From contig JBIKLF010000005.1 in the NCBI GenBank assembly GCA_044359955.1, forward strand, positions 1 to 64,000: DNA of 64,000 nt. Reading direction: 5' to 3'. A model generated the notes under the pieces. That model was not told where the DNA came from and searched no databases. It saw only the letters and a program-made list of their open reading frames with translations. This DNA comes from JACTMZ01 sp044359955. Lineage in GTDB: Bacteria > Verrucomicrobiota > Verrucomicrobiia > Chthoniobacterales > JACTMZ01. A program made the translations under genes and the position numbers. Position 1 is the first letter of the stretch. Each line of letters opens with the position of its first letter. Of the stretch, positions 54,891 through 63,651 are shown one piece after another.

Positions 54891-55641
54891 CGGCGGCAGC
54901 CTGTCCGCCTGCGTGCGGATCCCCGCCGCCGGTCGTCTCCTCCTGCTCGCCTACCTTCTGCTCCCGGCCTGCACGGGCGCCAAGCCTCCCGGCCCGGACA
55001 CCAACGACCTCGCCGCGCAACGAGAAGTCATGGGGCGCGACCAGATCGCCGCCCGCGGCATCACCGATCCCGCCACCCTCGAGGCCATGCGCACCGTGCC
55101 GCGCCACGATTTTCTCCCGCTTCGTCTGCGCAGCGAGGCCTACATGGACTACCCGCTTCCCATCGGCCACGGCCAAACCATCTCCCAACCCTACATCGTC
55201 GCCTTCATGACCGAAGCCATCCGTCCGCAACCCGGCGAAAAGATTTTGGAAATCGGCGCCGGCTCCGGCTACCAAGCCGCCATCCTCGCCGCCATGGGCG
55301 CCGAAGTTTATACCGTCGAAATCGTCGAACCCCTCGCCGCAATGGCGCGGCAAAATCTCGAGCGGCTCGGCTATGACAACGCTCAGGTCCGTTACGGCGA
55401 CGGTCACAAGGGCTGGCCCGAAAAGGCGCCGTTCGACGCCATCGTTGTGACCTGCGCGCCGGACAAAATTCCACCCGCCCTCGTCGAGCAACTCCGCGAC
55501 GGCGGACGCATGATCATCCCCGTAGGCAGCGGCCTGAACCAAGACCTCATCCTCCTGCGCAAAGAGGGCGGGAAGATCGAAAAACAATCCATCCTCCCCG
55601 TCCGCTTCGTCCCCATGACCGGCGAAGCGCAGTCCTGGTAA
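54859..55641 (+). CDS. pcm: Protein-L-isoaspartate O-methyltransferase, lipoprotein form
   Basis: A 260-residue PCMT that repairs isoaspartyl damage using AdoMet. The SAM site reads Ile-Leu-Glu-Ile-Gly-Ala-Gly-Ser-Gly-Tyr-Gln-Ala-Ala, preceded by Gly-His-Gly-Gln-Thr-Ile-Ser-Gln-Pro-Tyr-Ile-Val and followed by Val-Thr-Cys-Ala-Pro. Unlike cytosolic Pcm it starts with a lipoprotein signal (Leu-Leu-Leu-Pro-Ala-Cys38), so it should be exported. Part of that signal region (about residues 10-26) is read from a D-family repeat. Starts at 54859 (ATG) or 54913 (GTG, inside the repeat) are both possible. Confidence 0.85.
   Translation: MRFLRIWPTCSGGSLSACVRIPAAGRLLLLAYLLLPACTGAKPPGPDTNDLAAQREVMGRDQIAARGITDPATLEAMRTVPRHDFLPLRLRSEAYMDYPLPIGHGQTISQPYIVAFMTEAIRPQPGEKILEIGAGSGYQAAILAAMGAEVYTVEIVEPLAAMARQNLERLGYDNAQVRYGDGHKGWPEKAPFDAIVVTCAPDKIPPALVEQLRDGGRMIIPVGSGLNQDLILLRKEGGKIEKQSILPVRFVPMTGEAQSW
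54886..54935. repeat. GTAG-footed repeat, family D, bridging dus and pcm
   Basis: TGTAGCGGCGGCAGCCTG, TGTCCGCC and GTGCGGATCCCCGCCGCCGG. It supplies the dus stop and part of the pcm signal peptide. Confidence 0.8.
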
Positions 55642-55647
55642 AAGTCG

Positions 55648-55760
55648 TTGTAGCGGCGGTCAGCCGAGGCTTGGCGAGACGGGTCGCCGCGGCGACCAAC
55701 TGATATGACCGCCGGAACATTTCCATTTGAGCCACCGGCGGACATAGTCCGCCGCTACAA
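55648..55760. repeat. Repeat, family D
   Basis: TTGTAGCGGCGGTCAGCC opens and GGACATAGTCCGCCGCTACAA closes, with inner hairpins. It lies between the convergent pcm and SMP-30 genes and could terminate both. Confidence 0.7.
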
Positions 55761-55768
55761 ACCGTCAA

Positions 55769-56650
55769 TCACCCTGCAAAAGCAAACCCCGCCATCCCCC
55801 GCACCCCGACCTTCGCCGCAAAAAGATTCCCCGCCTCCACCTCCGGCGAAGGCTCCGCATCTTCCCGCCCCTTCTGCGCCGTGGTGAAATAAAGCACGTC
55901 CAAGTCCGGTCCGCCGAAAGAAGGACACGTCACATTCGCCGCCGGACATTCAACCTTGGCCACCATCTCCCCCGTCGCCGGGTTCCACCGCGCCACCCCG
56001 TGCCCGGCCCACAACGCCGTCCACAAAAACCCCTCCGCATCCACCGTCATCCCGTCCGGTCGCCCCATCGCTTTGTCCACTTCCACCACCAAACGACGGT
56101 TGCCAATGTCCCCGCTCCTCGCCTCGTAATCGAAAGCAAACACGCACGACGTCTTGGTATCCGTCCAATAAAACCTCTTCTGGTCCGGTGACCAGCCCAG
56201 CCCGTTCGAATTCCCCACGCGGTCGATCAATTTCGCCCAGGTCAAATCCGGCTCGATCCGCCACAGCGCCGCTTTTTTGTCGGACCCATCATAAGCAATG
56301 GTCCCCGCGAACAGCCGCCCGCGCGGATCCGGCTTGCCATCATTGAAACGATTCCCCACCACATTCGCTTCGGGGTCGCACAACAGCACAAATTTCCCGC
56401 TCTCGAAATCCATCCGCGCAATCCCGTCACGCGTCCCCAGCACCAAGTCCCCCCGCGTCGTCGGTTGCACCAGCGAGACATGGCACGGCGTCTTCCGCAC
56501 CTCGTCCTTCCCGGTCGCCGGATCGAACCGATGCACCTCGCACCGCAAAATATCCACCCAATAAAGCCTTTGCTCCGCGGCGAACCAACACGCGCCCTCG
56601 CCCAATATGGCCCGCGCCGCGAGCACGCACTCCGCTACGAATTCCTTCAC
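55769..56650 (-). CDS. SMP-30/gluconolactonase/regucalcin-like protein
   Basis: A 293-residue six-bladed beta-propeller lactonase. Metal ligands are in place: Glu18 in Ile-Leu-Gly-Glu-Gly, Asn in Val-Val-Gly-Asn-Arg-Phe-Asn-Asp-Gly-Lys, Asn in Gly-Asn-Ser-Asn-Gly-Leu-Gly-Trp-Ser and Asp in Arg-Pro-Asp-Gly-Met. It probably hydrolyses sugar lactones such as gluconolactone. The GTG start overlaps the stop of the upstream glycosyltransferase (GTGA), so both are made together. Confidence 0.9.
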   Translation of the reverse strand: MKEFVAECVLAARAILGEGACWFAAEQRLYWVDILRCEVHRFDPATGKDEVRKTPCHVSLVQPTTRGDLVLGTRDGIARMDFESGKFVLLCDPEANVVGNRFNDGKPDPRGRLFAGTIAYDGSDKKAALWRIEPDLTWAKLIDRVGNSNGLGWSPDQKRFYWTDTKTSCVFAFDYEARSGDIGNRRLVVEVDKAMGRPDGMTVDAEGFLWTALWAGHGVARWNPATGEMVAKVECPAANVTCPSFGGPDLDVLYFTTAQKGREDAEPSPEVEAGNLFAAKVGVRGMAGFAFAG

Positions 56651-57858
56651 GGTGCCCCCCCGCAAACCGTCCGATACAACTCCGCCGTTTTCCGCGCGAT
56701 CGCCTCCCAACTGAAATTCTCCTCCACCCGCCGCCGCGCCTCTCGCGCCATGGACCGCCGCCGCACCTCGTCGCGCATCAACTCGTTGATCGCCTCGGCC
56801 AGATTGAAGGCAAAACTGTCCGCGCTGACCGGCTCAAACGGCGCCTCCTTGCTCTGCTCGACCGGCACCAGCAGCCCCGTCTCGCCATGCACCACCACCT
56901 CGGGAATCCCGCCCACCGCACTGGCCACCACCGGTGTCCCGCAGGCCATCGCTTCGAGATTGATGATCCCGAAGGGCTCGTAAATCGACGGACAGACAAA
57001 CACCTCCGCGCCCGAATACAGCGCGATGACTTCATCCTTCGGCAGCATCTCCTCGATCCAGACCACGCCCGGACGCTCCTGCTGCGCGGCTTGCACCGCC
57101 GACTTCATTTCCGCCGCGATCTCCGGCGTGTCCGGCGCACCGGCGCAGAGCACCACTTGGAAACCCGGGTCCAAATGCCGCAACGCTCTGACCAGATGAA
57201 TAATTCCCTTCTGCCGCGTGATCCGCCCGACAAACAAAATATACGGCCGCGCCGGGTCGACCCCGTGACGCTGCAACACTTCGTCGTCCCGCCGCTCCAC
57301 GTATTCCTCGAGGTCGATGCCGTTGTGAATGACATGCACGCGCGCCGGATCGACGCGAAACAACCGCAGCAGGTCGGCCTTGGTCGACTCGCTCACCGCA
57401 ACCACCGCATCAGCCATCTCGATCGCGGTCTTTTCCACCCACACGGAAAAATCATACCCGCCGCCGAGCTGCTCGCGCTTCCACGGACGCAGCGGCTCCA
57501 GCGAATGCACCGTCAGCACCAGCGGCCGGCCGTAATTTAACTTCATCAAGACCCCCGCAAAATGGGTATACCAAGTGTGCACGTGCACGAGATCGGCATC
57601 CGTCCCCGCCGCCGCCATGGCCGTGTCCCGCTGCACGGAAGTAAACACCGGACGCAGCGCCTTCGCGCAACCGTAGCCCGACGAATCCACCTCGACCCCG
57701 CGCACCGTCAGATTCCCGTCGCTCCAATGCTGTTCCCCGAAGCACCGCACCTCCACCTCCATCAACCGGGCCAAAGCCCGCGACAAATAATCCACATGCA
57801 CCCCGGCCCCGCCATACACATGCGGCGGATACTCATTGGTCAGCAACAGCACTTTCAC
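56647..57858 (-). CDS. GT4 glycosyltransferase, actinobacterial-type glycogen synthase / GlgM-like
   Basis: A 403-residue GT-B enzyme. The N-terminus Val-Lys-Val-Leu-Leu-Leu-Thr-Asn-Glu-Tyr-Pro-Pro-His-Val-Tyr-Gly-Gly-Ala-Gly-Val-His matches the TIGR02149 (GlgA of Corynebacterium type) family. Lys in Arg-Ile-Thr-Arg-Gln-Lys-Gly and the Glu-x7-Glu motif Glu-Pro-Phe-Gly-Ile-Ile-Asn-Leu-Glu are the GT4 donor-site residues. Such enzymes make alpha-maltose-1-phosphate or extend glycogen from ADP-glucose. GTG start at 57858. It is coupled to the SMP-30 gene downstream. Confidence 0.85.
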   Translation of the reverse strand: MKVLLLTNEYPPHVYGGAGVHVDYLSRALARLMEVEVRCFGEQHWSDGNLTVRGVEVDSSGYGCAKALRPVFTSVQRDTAMAAAGTDADLVHVHTWYTHFAGVLMKLNYGRPLVLTVHSLEPLRPWKREQLGGGYDFSVWVEKTAIEMADAVVAVSESTKADLLRLFRVDPARVHVIHNGIDLEEYVERRDDEVLQRHGVDPARPYILFVGRITRQKGIIHLVRALRHLDPGFQVVLCAGAPDTPEIAAEMKSAVQAAQQERPGVVWIEEMLPKDEVIALYSGAEVFVCPSIYEPFGIINLEAMACGTPVVASAVGGIPEVVVHGETGLLVPVEQSKEAPFEPVSADSFAFNLAEAINELMRDEVRRRSMAREARRRVEENFSWEAIARKTAELYRTVCGGAP

Positions 57859-58011
57859 AAAAAAAAGCCTACGCCACCCCGCCCGCATCTGAAATTTCAA
57901 ATTTCAAATCCCCATCACCGCCCTCGATTCCACCCGTGCCCTCTTCCCCTGAAAACAGAACACTGAAATCTCTCCCCTCCCTCGCCCGCCCCTGTTTAGC
58001 ATGTCGCCCCC

Positions 58012-59103
58012 ATGACCCACCTCGAGGCCTGCGTCGCGCTGAACATGATCCCGCAAATGGGACCCGTCCGCCTGCGCCGCCTCCTCGACGCCTTCGGCTC
58101 CGCCGAGAAAATCCTCCTCGCCCGCACCGACCAGCTCGCCGCCATCGATGGCATCACGCGCCCGCTCTCCGAAAACATCGCGCGCTGGCAAGACCACGCC
58201 GACCCGGCCGCCGAATTGAAAAAAGCCGCCGACCTCGGCGCCCACATCATCACCGCGCAGGACGACGAATATCCGTCCGCCCTTCGCGAGATCCACGACC
58301 CGCCCATTGTGCTCTACGTCCGCGGCGAAATCACCGAACGCGACCGCCACGCCGTCGCCGTCGTCGGTTCCCGCAAAGCCAGCCACTACGCCACCGAATG
58401 CGCCAAAAAGCTTTCCTTCCAGATGGCTTACGCCGGACTCACCGTTATTAGCGGCCTCGCCCGCGGCATCGACACCGCCGCCCACCAAGGTGCCCTCGCC
58501 GCCAAAGGCCGCACCCTCGCCGTCATCGGCGCCGGCCTCGGCGAACTCTACCCTCCGGAAAACGCCCAACTCGCCGATCGCATCGCCACCTCCGGCGCCG
58601 TCCTCTCGGAATTCCCCATCGACACCAAACCGGACCGCCAAACCTTCCCCATCCGCAACCGCATCGTCACCGGTTGCTCGTTCGGCGTCCTCGTCGTCGA
58701 AGCCGGCGCCAACAGCGGCGCCCTGATCAGCGCCAACATGGCCGCCGAACAGGGCCGCACCCTCTACGCCGTGCCCGGACGCATCGACAGCCCCGCCGCC
58801 CTCGGCTCCAACCGCCTCCTCCAACAAGGCGCCAAACTCGTCATCACCGTCGACGACATCCTCGACGACCTGCCCATGATTTTCAAAGAGCAGCCCGAAC
58901 TCCCCGCCGCCGCCCCCGTGGCCGAACTCACCCCCGACCAGCAAAAAATCCTCGACGCGCTCGGCTCCGACGAGACCGCGCTTGATTCTGTTATCGCGAC
59001 AAGCGGGTTGACAGCCGCCGCCGTGTCTTCCACGTTGCTCGCCCTCGAAATGCGCCGGTTGGTCAAACAACTGCCGGGCAAACGCTTCGTCAAACTCGTC
59101 TGA
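58012..59103 (+). CDS. dprA: DNA processing protein DprA
   Basis: A 363-residue DprA/Smf. It has an N-terminal SAM-like helical domain (Asn-Met-Ile-Pro-Gln-Met-Gly-Pro-Val-Arg) and a Rossmann-like core with Val-Gly-Ser-Arg-Lys-Ala, Ile-Ser-Gly-Leu-Ala-Arg-Gly-Ile-Asp-Thr-Ala-Ala-His and Phe-Pro-Ile-Arg-Asn-Arg-Ile-Val. The winged-helix C-terminus starts near residue 300. It loads RecA on incoming single strands during natural transformation. It lies 2 bases before the topoisomerase gene, an often-seen dprA-topA type pairing. Confidence 0.94.
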   Translation: MTHLEACVALNMIPQMGPVRLRRLLDAFGSAEKILLARTDQLAAIDGITRPLSENIARWQDHADPAAELKKAADLGAHIITAQDDEYPSALREIHDPPIVLYVRGEITERDRHAVAVVGSRKASHYATECAKKLSFQMAYAGLTVISGLARGIDTAAHQGALAAKGRTLAVIGAGLGELYPPENAQLADRIATSGAVLSEFPIDTKPDRQTFPIRNRIVTGCSFGVLVVEAGANSGALISANMAAEQGRTLYAVPGRIDSPAALGSNRLLQQGAKLVITVDDILDDLPMIFKEQPELPAAAPVAELTPDQQKILDALGSDETALDSVIATSGLTAAAVSSTLLALEMRRLVKQLPGKRFVKLV

Positions 59104-59105
59104 AG

Positions 59106-61622
59106 ATGTCCAAAACCCTCGTCATTGCGGAAAAACCCAGTGTCGCCGGCGACCTCGCCCGCGCCCTCGGGAAATTCAAAAAAGAAAAAGGCTACTACGA
59201 AGGCGACACCATGGTGATCTCGCACACCGTGGGCCACCTTCTCGAAATCCAGGAGCCCGACAGCTTCAAAGTCGTCCGCGGCAAATGGTCACTCGAAAAT
59301 CTCCCCGTCCTCCCCACCCACTTCGACCTCATCCCCCGCGAAAAAGCCCAGGACCAACTCCGCATCCTGAAAAAACTCCTCGCCCGCAAAGACGTCAGCG
59401 AAGTGGTCAATGCCTGCGACGCCGGCCGCGAAGGCGAACTCATCTTCCGCTACGTCGCCCAGCACTTCAAAAACGAGAAACCGGTCAAACGTCTCTGGCT
59501 GCAGTCCATGACCGCCGACGCCATCCGCCAAGGCTTCGCCACCCTGCGAGACGACGCCGAAATGATCCCGCTCGGCGAAGCCGCCACCTGCCGCTCCGAA
59601 AGCGACTGGCTCGTCGGCATCAATGGCTCGCGAGCCATGACCGCCTTCTATAAGGAACTCCTCGGCGGCTTCCAAGTCACCCCGGTCGGACGCGTCCAGA
59701 CCCCGACCCTCGCCATCCTCGTCGAGCGCGAAGAAAAAATCCGCAACTTCAAAGCCCGCTCCTACTTCGAAATCCACGGCACCTTCGCCGTCGCCGCCGG
59801 CACCTACCCCGGCAAATGGTTCGATGAGGATTTCAAAAAGTCCGACGACGAGGACACCAAATCCGAGCGCCTCTGGGACCGCGTCCGAGCCGACGAAATC
59901 CAAGCCAAGTGCCAAGGCAAGACCGGCACGGTGCACGAAGAACGCAAACCGACCACCCAAGCCCCGCCCCTCCTCTACGATCTCACCACCCTCCAACGCG
60001 AAGCCAACGGACGCTTCGGCTTCAGCGCCAAACGCACCCTGCAACTCGCCCAATCCCTCTACGAACGCCACAAAGTCCTCACCTACCCCCGCACGGACTC
60101 ACGCTACCTGCCGTCCGACAACCTCCCCATCGCCAAAAAGGTCCTCGCCGGCCTCGACGAACCCCTCGCCACCCACGCCCGCAAAGCCCTGGCCAACGAC
60201 TGGGTCAAACCGACCCCGCGCATCTTCAACAACGCCAAAGTCAGCGACCACCACGCCATCATCCCGACCGGGGCCAGCCCGGACAAACTCGACGAATACG
60301 AAATGAAGCTCTACGACCTCGTGGCGCGCCGCTTCATCGCCGTCTTCTACCCGCCCGCCAAATTCGAGGTGACCAAACGCATCACCACCATCGAAGGCGA
60401 AAAATTCAAAACCGACGGGAAAATTCTCCGCGAACCCGGCTGGCTCGAAGTCTACGGCAAACTCGCCGCCGGCGAGGACGACGACTCGCTCGTCCCCGTC
60501 AAAGAAGGGGAACCGGCCGCGGCCGAGTCCATCGAGGTCAAGGAACTCGAGACCAAACCACCCGCCCGCTACAACGAAGCGACCCTCCTCTCCGCCATGG
60601 AAGGCGCCGGCAAGCTGATCGAAGACGAGGAACTGCGCGAAGCCATGAGCCAACGCGGACTCGGCACGCCCGCCACCCGCGCCGCCATCATCGAAGGGCT
60701 GCTCACCCAGGAATACATCCGCCGCGAAGGCCGCGAACTCGCCGCCTCCGCCAAAGGCATGAAACTCATCACCGCCCTGCGGGAAATCAAAATCGACGCC
60801 CTCAGCTCGCCCGAACTGACCGGCGAGTGGGAACACAAGCTGAAGGAAATGGAGGCCGGACGCTTCAAGCGCGACGCTTTCATGGAGGAAATCCGCACCC
60901 TTGTGGCCAACGTCATCGCAAAAATCAAAGACGCCTCCGGCCACGTCAACAGCGAGACCATGCGCGGCAACTTCCACGACCTCCCCACCAAGTGCCCGAG
61001 GTGCGGCAGCACCGCCGGCTTCAAGGAATCCTTCAAGGCCTACGACTGCAAAAACCAGGAGTGCAAACTCGTCGTCTGGAAAACCGTCAGCAGCCGCGAA
61101 CTCGAACCCACCGAAGTCACCACCCTGCTCGAAACCGGCAGCGTCGGACCGATCAAAGGCTTCAAAAGCAAAATGGGCCGCCCGTTCGAAGCCAAACTCG
61201 CCCTCAGCGAAGGCACCGAATGGAAAACCACCTTCGACTTCGGTGACGGCGGCATCCGCAGCAACGAACCCTTCAACAAGGAAGCCGCCACCCTCATCGT
61301 CGAAAAATGCCCCGTCTGCGAAAAAGGCGGCATCTATGAGGCCGGCATCGTCTACGCCTGCGAGCACGGACTCGGACCCGAGAAAAAATGCGCCTTCCGC
61401 ATGGGCAAGATGATCCTCCAGCGCGAGATCAGCCCGGACGACGTCCGCAAAATTTGCACCGAAGGAAAAACCAATCTCCTGACGAAGTTCATTTCGAAAA
61501 AAGGCCGCCCCTTCAACGCCTTCCTCGTCCTCGACAAAAAGTCCGGCAAAGTTGGCTTCGAGTTCGAAGAACGCAAACCCAAGGCCCCGAAAAAAGCCGC
61601 CGCCAAGGCCGCCGCCGCCTGA
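59106..61622 (+). CDS. topB: Type IA DNA topoisomerase (topoisomerase III-like)
   Basis: An 838-residue type IA topoisomerase. The Toprim domain begins Leu-Val-Ile-Ala-Glu-Lys-Pro-Ser-Val-Ala, a TopB rather than TopA signature, and includes Asn-Ala-Cys-Asp-Ala-Gly-Arg-Glu-Gly-Glu-Leu-Ile. The active-site Tyr327 is in Leu-Thr-Tyr-Pro-Arg-Thr-Asp-Ser-Arg-Tyr. The C-terminal part has a Cys-Pro-Arg-Cys..Cys-Lys..Cys zinc element (about 635-660), two repeat domains with Gly-Pro-Ile-Lys-Gly-Phe and Phe-Ile-Ser-Lys-Lys-Gly, and a Lys/Ala tail. Located after dprA, the place where topA often sits. Confidence 0.9.
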   Translation: MSKTLVIAEKPSVAGDLARALGKFKKEKGYYEGDTMVISHTVGHLLEIQEPDSFKVVRGKWSLENLPVLPTHFDLIPREKAQDQLRILKKLLARKDVSEVVNACDAGREGELIFRYVAQHFKNEKPVKRLWLQSMTADAIRQGFATLRDDAEMIPLGEAATCRSESDWLVGINGSRAMTAFYKELLGGFQVTPVGRVQTPTLAILVEREEKIRNFKARSYFEIHGTFAVAAGTYPGKWFDEDFKKSDDEDTKSERLWDRVRADEIQAKCQGKTGTVHEERKPTTQAPPLLYDLTTLQREANGRFGFSAKRTLQLAQSLYERHKVLTYPRTDSRYLPSDNLPIAKKVLAGLDEPLATHARKALANDWVKPTPRIFNNAKVSDHHAIIPTGASPDKLDEYEMKLYDLVARRFIAVFYPPAKFEVTKRITTIEGEKFKTDGKILREPGWLEVYGKLAAGEDDDSLVPVKEGEPAAAESIEVKELETKPPARYNEATLLSAMEGAGKLIEDEELREAMSQRGLGTPATRAAIIEGLLTQEYIRREGRELAASAKGMKLITALREIKIDALSSPELTGEWEHKLKEMEAGRFKRDAFMEEIRTLVANVIAKIKDASGHVNSETMRGNFHDLPTKCPRCGSTAGFKESFKAYDCKNQECKLVVWKTVSSRELEPTEVTTLLETGSVGPIKGFKSKMGRPFEAKLALSEGTEWKTTFDFGDGGIRSNEPFNKEAATLIVEKCPVCEKGGIYEAGIVYACEHGLGPEKKCAFRMGKMILQREISPDDVRKICTEGKTNLLTKFISKKGRPFNAFLVLDKKSGKVGFEFEERKPKAPKKAAAKAAAA

Positions 61623-61623
61623 A

Positions 61624-61690
61624 AAAGCAGAAGCGGCGTCCCCGCCGCTTAACCACCATCAACCAGCGGACGGGAGGCCGCGTCTACTTT
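61624..61690. repeat. Twin-hairpin repeat, family A (degenerate)
   Basis: GCAGAAGCGGCGTCCCCGCC opens and GAGGCCGCGTCTACTTT closes. The foot is GCAG on the left and GTAG (complement) on the right. Confidence 0.65.
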
Positions 61691-61782
61691 CCAGCGAGCG
61701 ACTTCCAGGCTTCTGCGCCCACCGCGAACCACTCTCATCCCGCTGCACCCTCGTGGCGCGTGACGCTGCGCTTGCTTCGGGG

Positions 61783-62751
61783 TCACACCTCCCGCCAATC
61801 GAAGAGCACGGTCGGGGCGGGGCAGGTTTGCCGGGCCAGAGCGTCATAAGCCTCCCCCGCCCGGGCCGGGGAGTAATGCGCGGCGAGCGGGCGCACTTGG
61901 AGGACACCCTCGGCAATCCAACGCATGGCCTCCTCGTGGTTCTCTTTGATCGAGTGGAACGCAAAAGGCGCCGGTCCGCGAGAAATCTCCCACTCCCAAC
62001 CGCTGCGCAGGACAATGTATCGGTGGAACACCGCATGGAGCAAATCGCAGGCCGCCAGATCGGTCTTCTTCTGCCATGGCACGCCGACCAGAACCACTTC
62101 GCCTTTTCGGCGAACCAGCTTGCAGCCATCCAGCACAGCCTGCTCGTGTCCGCTGCACTCGACATGCAGGGCGACTTGATCGAGCAGGTCGGCGGGCGCA
62201 TCGGCGATCGATGCCCGGACATCATGTATTCCCGTTTGGTGGGCCAGCGCGCGCCGCGACTCGACCGGGTCCACCCCGGTGACCCGGTAGCCGCAGTGCT
62301 GGAAAATTTGAGCCGCCAGATTTCCGACCGGCCCGAGTCCCGTAATGAGAACCTTGGCGGGTGTGCGCGCGGCGGCCGTGTTCAACGTGGTCATGCTGAC
62401 TCCGGCGAGGCGGGCAAAGGCGGCATCCGCCGCATCCAGTCCCTCTGGAAGCGCCGACACACTTGCGGCGGACAGGCTCTGCCTTTCGGCATGTCCGCCG
62501 CTGCAGAAGACAAGGTTTCCGACACGGAGGCCCTCGACTTCCGGGCCGACCTCTTCAATTTCAAACACGCACGCATAGCCCACACCCGCGGGGAACTTCG
62601 TGCCCTGATAGGCAGCGTTGAGCTCCGTGCCGGGGCTGACGAGTGAAAACAAAGTTTTTCCGTGAACCCATCCCGGCGCGACCGGGCGAGGCAGGTTGGG
62701 GACATCGGCCAGTTCCGCCCGGCCGGGAGCAGTGAATTGAATTTGTCGCAT
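61783..62751 (-). CDS. MDR-family dehydrogenase, zinc-site-poor type
   Basis: A 322-residue medium-chain dehydrogenase/reductase: N-terminal GroES-like domain with Leu-Val-Ser-Pro-Gly-Thr-Glu, then a Rossmann domain with Val-Leu-Ile-Thr-Gly-Leu-Gly-Pro-Val-Gly-Asn. The structural-zinc Cys cluster is absent. The Ser-Pro-Gly-Thr-Glu segment resembles the bacteriochlorophyllide/sugar-oxidising subgroup often beside sugar isomerases. The Met at 62751 begins the first strand. It is 16 bases downstream of the TIM-barrel isomerase gene, suggesting joint use on a polyol or sugar. Confidence 0.82.
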   Translation of the reverse strand: MRQIQFTAPGRAELADVPNLPRPVAPGWVHGKTLFSLVSPGTELNAAYQGTKFPAGVGYACVFEIEEVGPEVEGLRVGNLVFCSGGHAERQSLSAASVSALPEGLDAADAAFARLAGVSMTTLNTAAARTPAKVLITGLGPVGNLAAQIFQHCGYRVTGVDPVESRRALAHQTGIHDVRASIADAPADLLDQVALHVECSGHEQAVLDGCKLVRRKGEVVLVGVPWQKKTDLAACDLLHAVFHRYIVLRSGWEWEISRGPAPFAFHSIKENHEEAMRWIAEGVLQVRPLAAHYSPARAGEAYDALARQTCPAPTVLFDWREV

Positions 62752-62767
62752 GGCTCGTGGATTTCTG

Positions 62768-63616
62768 TCAGGAAACTGATTCGGGGCTCCAGGAACGCGG
62801 CACGGGCAACGGACCGGGATCTTGTCCGTCAAGCTTCGCCGCCAGCCAAGCCAAGCCTTCCAGGTTGTCCCGCAGCCTCAACTCGGCATCTTCGTCGGTG
62901 GTGTGGTTGAGGATCCCCACCGGACCGCTCCAACCGCTCTGCGACAACATCCGCAGGATATCCAAGTCCCGCTCGCCCCGGGCGAGCGGAAGCAACTTCT
63001 TCCCCTGCCGGTCCCCTCCCTCGACCATGCCGTTCAAATTGAAAGCCAGCAAATGCGGCTTCATCAGATCGATCAGCTCCTGCATCCGTCCCAAATGGGC
63101 GTGCCCATGGTGCAGGTTGTAAACAATCCCGGTGTTGGTGAGCCCCCGTGACTGGATCTCCCCGATCAACCGGAGCTGATTTTCAGGCTCACCGAACCAT
63201 CCGCCGTGGTTGTAGAAAGCCACGCGCAGGCCTCGCTCTGCCGCGGCCTCGACGAGAGGCAGGAGGACGTCCAGAACGGACTCCGCCACCGTCGGATCCT
63301 CGGGCGAGACATGGAATGTCACCCACAAGTCGGGCCGGATGCCGTGCCGTTCGATCACCTCGAGGATCTTTCGGCCCTGCGCGTTGAGGTTCGCGGGAAA
63401 CCACCACGCATTGATCGTTAGCCCGGCATCCCGAGCCGCCTCCACCTCCTCGTCGAAAGTGGGAACATGCTCGTCCCTCCAGTCGTAAGCGTAGCGGGTC
63501 AGACCCAGCCGGCGGAGCATGGCCGCGCGGGCGGCGGGGCCGCGCTTCAACTTGTCAAAAGGCACGAAGCACCAAGCGTGCAGGTTTTCTTTATGGAAGA
63601 GAGATGCATTGTTCAT
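62768..63616 (-). CDS. Sugar phosphate isomerase/epimerase-like TIM barrel
   Basis: A 282-residue AP_endonuc_2/xylose isomerase-like protein. Metal-site-type residues are seen in Thr-Phe-His-Val, Ala-Phe-Tyr-Asn-His-Gly-Gly-Trp, Val-Tyr-Asn-Leu-His-His-Gly-His and Gly-Ile-Leu-Asn-His-Thr. The start at 63616 is preferred over 63634. Divergent from the AraC-type regulator across 35 bases and followed by the dehydrogenase; together this looks like a small sugar or inositol-type catabolic unit. The exact substrate is unknown. Confidence 0.82.
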   Translation of the reverse strand: MNNASLFHKENLHAWCFVPFDKLKRGPAARAAMLRRLGLTRYAYDWRDEHVPTFDEEVEAARDAGLTINAWWFPANLNAQGRKILEVIERHGIRPDLWVTFHVSPEDPTVAESVLDVLLPLVEAAAERGLRVAFYNHGGWFGEPENQLRLIGEIQSRGLTNTGIVYNLHHGHAHLGRMQELIDLMKPHLLAFNLNGMVEGGDRQGKKLLPLARGERDLDILRMLSQSGWSGPVGILNHTTDEDAELRLRDNLEGLAWLAAKLDGQDPGPLPVPRSWSPESVS

Positions 63617-63651
63617 CGCGAACACTGTTGCCAAGTTGACTGATGCGGACC

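Noticed and set aside
242..61690. CRISPR array as an explanation for the repeats
   Set aside because: Repeats are scattered, palindromic and of several families, with no regular spacers and no cas genes.
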